Positions 58,364-64,000 of a DNA stretch of 64,000 bases are shown here, one piece after another. The number at the start of each line of letters is the position of its first letter. The stretch's first letter is position 1. Position numbers and translations under genes: made by a program. Source of the DNA: Hyphodiscus hymeniophilus (lineage: Eukaryota > Ascomycota > Leotiomycetes > Helotiales > Hyphodiscaceae); contig VNKQ01000003.1 of NCBI GenBank assembly GCA_016508695.1, forward strand, positions 1,922,001 to 1,986,000, given 5' to 3'. A model generated the notes under the pieces. The model was not told where the DNA came from. It saw nothing but the letters and a program-made list of their open reading frames with translations, and did no database searches.

Positions 58364-61297
58364 ATGAATTCAGCTCAGCCTTGCGCGTCTCGATATCTCC
58401 AAATGTCGCTCGCCTCATACTTCCTGGTTCTGCTTCCCCTCGTGTCACTGTCCTTGGCTCTGGTTTCTCGACCGGACCTTGCAGAAAATACCGTTCGGCT
58501 GCAAAACCTGCAAGGAGGGGGCGGCTTGATCGGTGCACGCGATTCTGTACCCGCGGGGTATGTCGCAGCCCCTTATTATCCAGCTCCTCCAGGAGGGTGG
58601 GTGTCGAATTGGACCGCGGCCTATGCGAAAGCACAGGTAGTTGTAGCCAATATGACTCTAGCGGAGAAGGTGAACCTCACGACAGGAACGGGCGAGTTGA
58701 TGGGTCCTTGTGTTGGTAATACGGGGTCTGCCATGCGGTTCGGCATTCCTAATCTTTGCTTGCAAGATTCGGCTTTAGGAATCGCGGCAACAGAAAGTGA
58801 GTCTTTTGGTGTTGATCTTCCTTTGCCCATATGCGAGCTCAAGAATGACAATTATATAGACAACACGGCATTCCCTGCAGGTATCACTGTTGGAGCTACC
58901 TTTAGCAAGGTCCTCATGTACGAGAGAGGTTTGGCACTTGGTGCAGAGGCTCGAGGCAAAGGTGTCAATATTCAGTTAGGGCCAACAGTTGGTCCCCTAG
59001 GGCGCAAACCCCGAGGCGGAAGAAATTGGGAAGGTTTTGGTGCAGACCCAGTCCTGCAGGCCTGGGGAGGTGCAGAGACAATTAAAGGTACATTGACGTA
59101 TTATTCATAAGCGGGAGCTAAACTCAGAATACAGGCATGCAAGAGAACGGCGTCATTGCAACAGTGAAGCACTTCATCGGTAATGAGCAAGAGGAGTATC
59201 GAATGGACATCATACCTCATGGCTTGATGAAGGCAATTAGCAGCAACATTGATGACCGTACTCTACATGAACTTTACTCTTGGCCCTTTGCCGAAGCAAT
59301 TAGAGCAGGTGTCGGCGCCATCATGATAGCCTACAACGATGTAAATGGAAGTGCTTGCTCACAGAACAGTATGTTGATCAATGGAATTTTGAAAGACGAA
59401 TTTGGATTCCAGGGACTGGTAAGCATACAAGTGTTCCTCAAAGCAAAGTTGACAGTATCAGGTCATGTCGGATTGGTTGGCTCAAATCAGTGGAGTTGGT
59501 TCAGCACTTGCAGGACTTGACATGGCAATGCCCGGGGACGGCGACATTCCATTCCTCGGCCTGGCATATTGGGCCTACGAACTCTCCACTAGCATTTTGA
59601 ATGGTTCGGTTCCGCTCTCCCGTCTCAATGATGCCGTAACTCGTATTGTGGCCACCTGGTACCAATTCGGTCAAGACCAGGACTACCCTCTTCCAAACTT
59701 CTCCGCAAACACAGACGATCCGACAGGTCCTTGCTACCCCGCTGCACTAATTTCACCAACATGCGTCACCAACGAGTATGTCAATGTCCAAGTCGACCAT
59801 AACATCGTTGCCAGAAATGTTTCCAGAGAGGCAATCACTCTGCTGAAGAACGCCAACAAGACTTTACCGCTCTCGACGAATGCAACCCTAAAAATCTTCG
59901 GCACGGACGCTGGGAACAATCCCAGCGGAATCAACGCTTGCAATCAGCGAGCCTGCGATGAAGGTGTATTAGGTATGGGATGGGGTTCCGGAACGGCAAA
60001 TTATCCTTACTTAGATGCTCCTATTGACGCGATCAGACGGAAAGCAGCGGATGTGACCTTTTATGCTACCGACACGTTTCCGACTGGAATCACAGCAGTG
60101 ACTGGAGACATCGCTATGGTATTCATCAACAGTGATTCGGGCGAGAACCAGGAGACTGTGGATGGCAACCTTGGAGATCGTTCATCCACAGGTCTATACG
60201 CTTACAATAATGGCGATGCACTTGTAGAAGCTGCTGCAGCTAAATATGCCACTGTCATTGTGGTGGTTCACACTGTTGGGCCCATTATTGTCGAGAACTG
60301 GATCGACCTTCCTTCAGTCAAGGCAGTCATCTTCGCTCACTTACCAGGTCAAGAGGCTGGAGATTCTCTTACCGATATCATCTTTGGCGATTACTCTCCT
60401 AGTGGTCACCTTCCATATTCGATTCCAGTTGCAGAAGACGACTACCCATCTTCTGTCAGTCTCGTTGGATTTGAGCTCTTTCAAGTCCAAGACACTTTCT
60501 CTGAAGGTCTCTATATTGACTATCGCTATCTGAACAAGAACAAGGTCGCTCCACGTTTCGCGTTCGGCCACGGACTATCCTACACTACATTTTCAATGAC
60601 CAGTATGACGATAAGCTCAGTGACAGCACTAACATCAACACCGCCAGCTCGAGCTCCGAAAGGGGCAACACCTGTCTATAGTAGTGCAATCCCACCAGCT
60701 TCGGAAGTCGCATGGCCAACTGGCTTCTCAGCAATATCTCGCTACTGTAGGCTTCCATCGCCTTATGTACGGACTCCCACTGATTCTTGACTTGCAGTAT
60801 ACCCATATGTTGACGACCCAGAAAGCATAACTGCAACTGGCACGTTCTCATATCCCACAGGCTACTCCACGATCCCCAAGGATCCACCACCTGCCGGCGG
60901 ATCCCAGGGAGGTAACCCGGCACTCTGGGACGTCATGTACAGCATCTCCGTCACAGTCACCAACACCGGTTCCGTCCCAGGCAAAGAAGTCGTGATGCTC
61001 TTCCTACAATACCCTTCCGACAGTGCGTGGGATACACCAATCATCCAACTCCGCGCCTTCGAGAAGACGGATACGCTGGCAGTAGATGCGAGCGAGACTG
61101 TAACCCTACAGGTCACGAGGAAGGATCTTAGTATCTGGGATGTAGTGAGCCAGAATTGGGTCATTCCTGTCAGTGATACTGAGCCTTTTGTGTTTTGGGT
61201 TGGGGAGGGCACAGGGAATTTGACTATGGCTTGCGAGAGTTTGAGTAAAAGTTGTAATGGAGGGAGGGCGAGTCCTGTTACTGTGCCTGCTCGATGA
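58364..61297 (+). CDS. secreted GH3 beta-glucosidase
   Basis: This enzyme hydrolyses cellobiose and other beta-glucosides to glucose outside the cell. Exons are 58364-59087, 59135-59418, 59462-60746 and 60798-61297, giving 930 residues; the ATG at 58403 (MSLASYFLVLLPLVSLSLAL, a clear signal peptide) gives 917 and may be the true start. The GH3 order is present: LTTGTGELMGPCVGNTGSAM, PNLCLQDSALGI, FPAGITVGATFSKVLMYERG, GVNIQLGPTVGPLGRKPRGG and KHFIGNEQEEYR. The nucleophile Asp lies in VMSDW at the start of exon 3. The C-terminal GH3 domain (REAITLLKNANKTLPL, GGWGSGT-like) and a fibronectin-III-like end (VTNTGSVPGKEVVMLFLQYP) follow. Several N-glycosylation sites (NWT, NMT, NLT) fit secretion. 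Confidence 0.95.
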
Positions 61298-61458
61298 ATT
61301 GAAGTAGGTTCACCCGGATGAATGGAGGTTCAGATATGTCAATAATAATCATCAGTATTTGTTTTCGACCCGAGAGTAATTATCCCATCATTACTCATAA
61401 ATTCATCATTTCTATAGATACCAATTCAACGACCACCGGATGTATTCCAAATCCTCCC

Positions 61459-63708
61459 CTATGACCCGTTCGGAGCAATGGGAGTCATGCTCTCCTTGTC
61501 CTTTTCCCCACTCCCAGTCGACCTATAACTAGCCGCTCTCGTGAAGCTCTTCAAACTACTCGCCCTCGACCTCCCCGTCCTGCCCACCTCATCCTTAACT
61601 TCCAGCAGCCCCATGCGTCCAATCTTCGTTGCCAACGCCGTGTTCTCAGCCTGCAGCGCCCCAACCTGCTCGATCATGATTTGCTTCTCCTTCCTCAGTA
61701 CCTCAACTTCCGCCTTCATCTCCTCCAACTCCCTGACAAGCCTAGTCTTCTCATCCTTCTCCGCCGCCTTACGTCTCCTCTCCTCCACCTTCTTCGCCTC
61801 CTTCTGTTTCTTCTGCTCCAGCTTCTCGACCTCCCTCTTGTGCTTCTCTTCGGCTTTCTCAACTTCCCGTTTATGTTTCTCCTCCGCTTTCCTTATGTTT
61901 TCTTCTTCTTTCGCACTATCCTCGCTCTTCTTACTCAATTCCTTTTCTCGCGTAGCCTTTAGCTTCTCGTTTAGTTTCTGCTTTTTCTCTTCCAGCTTCT
62001 GCAGCTCTTTATCTTTGGCTGCGTCCTGCCAGTTTGGGGCTTGTGAGGGTGTGGTTTGGAGGGAGGAGCTATCGAGGGTGGGTTCTAATTCGTAGGTTTC
62101 GCGAGCAGAGGCGAACGAACCTACCGAGGAGACGCTGCTGATTGATGACACTGACTCCCGACGGGTGGGTGTTCCCCTGCTGGATATGTGCCCTGGAAGA
62201 TTGTCTATTATCACATGGGGTGTGTGTGCTGCTATCATGGCGCCTGCTGCTCCTACAGCCCCAGCGACCATGCCGTAGTATCCACTGGAGTTTGCTGTGG
62301 CCGTTTCCGAGTTAGCGGTTTCCGAGGAGGCTCCCGTGACTGATTGCTCCTCCTCCAGCCCAGCCAGATGGCCATTTGTCTGGTAGTTGTGCAAATCATG
62401 TTCATGATTGTGGGTGTGCTTCTGTGCTTCTGCCTTCTCATCCTGATCATCCCCAGCCAATGTTTGAGCATCGTCGTCGAAGTCCTCGAGCTCCTTCGCA
62501 CATGCCCAATTCAGGAATTTGCTCGCATCTGAGACAATTCCGCCCGGTGTTCCTCGTTCAACCATGAATCGCGGCACGCTTCCTCCAGGGTCACTACGTG
62601 TGATCATTATCCATTCTACAGGGTTGGTTTCGCAGTCGTCGTCTGCGTTAAGATCCATTCCTTCGCCGCTGACTCTTGATTCGTCGAAGGAGATCGTCTT
62701 CCCTCTGGCCCTACCCTCACTCTGCGGTTCTGTATTAATAGCCCCTGATCTGTCCGGAGAGCCGTTGTCACTTCCTAGTGACGAATGTTGGGCCGCATTT
62801 CTTAGTACAGCTTCTTTCCCTAATGTAGTGGATCGACTCCTTGTATGGTTCGGAAGATTAGTAGTAGATGACGATTTCTTGCGAGGTTGTATTCTGGGAA
62901 TTTCTCTGATAAATTCAACAGATTCATATTGTCCTCGTATATAACCGTCCCGTGGCGCTGTATCTGGATGTATACAAGGCTTCGAAATGACCATAAAATG
63001 TCGCGGTACTTTGGTTTGACCGCCGGATTGGTCTGAGAGGGCTTGATCGGAGGTTAGGAACATGGTCACGAAATCTCGAGGTGTGGTCGGGCCTGGGAAT
63101 TGTGCTGACAATAGATACACTACCCAATATCAGTTTCAACGTCGAAATTGGAGATTGCGAGGATTACCTTCCAACTTTCCAACTCCGTCAACATTCTTGA
63201 ACTCCACTCTCCTCTCCCCCCCAATGCCTCTTATATTTCCCTCTCCAGGCCCACCCTGAACCTTCATCGTCTCCGGAAACTCCTTTTCCAACCCCTTCTT
63301 CCATTTTGTAAATCCCAGGCCCTCGTGAACGCTCCTCCTCGCAAACCAGGCACCCTTGCCATCCTTTGCTCCCAATTTATACACGTTCATCCCAAGCGGA
63401 TTATCCCTCGGGTTCAGCTTCACCGGCTTCCATTCCTTCTGCAGTGCTTCGACATCGGATGGAGGAGGGGAAGTCCTCGCAGATGAGATTGAGATCTCTG
63501 AAGCAGAAGACGCTATTGAGGTTGTGGTATCTGCGCGCGAACGGCCTTCTGAGACCACATTATCGGAGGGTGCTGGAATCGGTACGGAATCGACTATCAA
63601 TTGTCCATTGCTGAAGGCATTTGCAAGAAAGGGCTTGAGGTCGTCGAGGGGCGTTTCGGAGAACTCGGCGGGTCCTAGAGTTTTGAGCGCATCGTGGAGA
63701 GCTGCCAT
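61459..63708 (-). CDS. DUF3074 (START-like) protein with C-terminal coiled coil
   Basis: Exons are 63708-63168 and 63119-61459 (48-nt intron), giving 733 residues. The N-terminus MAALHDALKTLGPAEFSETP leads into the DUF3074 domain: WKPVKLNPRDNPLGMNVYKL, GKGAWFARRSVHEGLGFTKW, FMVISKPCIHPD, GQYESVEFIREI and, after an insert, NPVEWIMITRSDPGGSVPRF. This fold is related to lipid-binding START domains; no ligand is established. Then comes a small-residue hydrophobic stretch (SGYYGMVAGAVGAAGAMIAA) that might touch a membrane. A long charged coiled coil (KLEEKKQKLNEKLKATREKE and repeats of EKHKREVEK) runs to about residue 690. The His-rich KHTHNHEHDLHNYQ lies between. The protein ends SMTPIAPNGS. The gene is convergent with GH3 across 161 bases. 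Confidence 0.9.
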
Positions 63709-64000
63709 TGTACTGCGCTGACTACTTGTCTGAGTAACAACTCTTCAGAAGCAGAGCGCAGGACCTCCAAAGCAATTGGCTCAAGGCATATGTATCCCAG
63801 TCAGTCCGAGGTTTCGTGGGGATTTGTAAACAGAAAAGTCCAGAATTAGATTGCGGTGTAGCCGCAAGGGTGCTTGCTGTTCAATCGGATACGGGCGCAT
63901 GTACGACGGCGAGAGGTGAAAGCAGATTCGGATATAGAAGCGCTTTTCTACAGGGTCTATCAAAGATGTACTATTGAGTGTATAGCAGTGCTGGTCGCGG
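63709..64000. other. promoter of the DUF3074 gene
   Basis: This is non-coding sequence upstream of the minus-strand start. No further gene is seen before the window ends. Confidence 0.4.

Noticed and set aside
61541..62095. Plus-strand frame rich in Ser/Phe/Leu
   Set aside because: It is the antisense shadow of the DUF3074 gene's coiled coil.
1..64000. CRISPR arrays, operons or other prokaryotic features
   Set aside because: Intron-bearing eukaryotic genes throughout, and no regularly spaced short repeats.

Overview
This window is nuclear DNA of a filamentous ascomycete (Pezizomycotina). Genes carry many 43-95 nt GT-AG introns with CTGAC/CTAAC-like branch sites. The protein families are fungal: a Rua1 C-terminal domain, DUF3074, SEA4, a YAP-like bZIP and an ECM4-type GST. 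There is a relic of a Fot1/pogo-type DDE transposase. A Leotiomycete-like origin is a guess from general protein resemblance and was not tested.

Layout. 0-7.5 kb: 3' part of a tRNA 2'-phosphotransferase (TPT1), Mediator subunit MED10 with an apparent frameshift, a RidA family protein, a lysine-rich protein of unknown function, and 3-isopropylmalate dehydrogenase (LEU2) with a CCG-N4-CGG site in its promoter. 8-16.4 kb: a PHD-finger protein and a Rua1-domain regulator, separated by long non-coding stretches. 19-26.6 kb: a proline-rich protein, the SEA4/MIOS nutrient-signalling protein, rRNA-processing factor EFG1 (divergent from SEA4 over 127 bp) and a double-stranded-RNA-binding-domain protein. 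27-32.3 kb: a LIM protein and a basic repeat-containing protein. 32.3-39.8 kb: a long non-coding region with an 83-bp tandem repeat, then a YAP-like bZIP factor and STM1/SERBP1. 41.7-48.2 kb: xylulokinase, a mitochondrial MMT-type cation transporter, and an ECM4-type glutathione transferase with two consecutive microexons and a transposase relic directly behind it. 52-64 kb: an orphan gene behind a 32-C run, a small cysteine-rich secreted protein assembled here from three short exons, a GH3 beta-glucosidase divergent from it, and a DUF3074 protein.

Most genes are housekeeping and unrelated. The possible functional pairings are EFG1/SEA4 (ribosome production and TORC1 signalling from one short shared promoter) and secreted protein/beta-glucosidase (two secreted products from one 1.5-kb intergenic region). 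Splice sites were chosen by eye from consensus, frame and family resemblance. Two introns fit only as GC-AG introns. At least two genes, perhaps three, look one base short in a C or G run, which points to homopolymer under-calling in the assembly or real frameshifts. I found no CRISPR, tRNA or rRNA gene. The most novel item is the cysteine-rich secreted protein at 56.4-56.8 kb.
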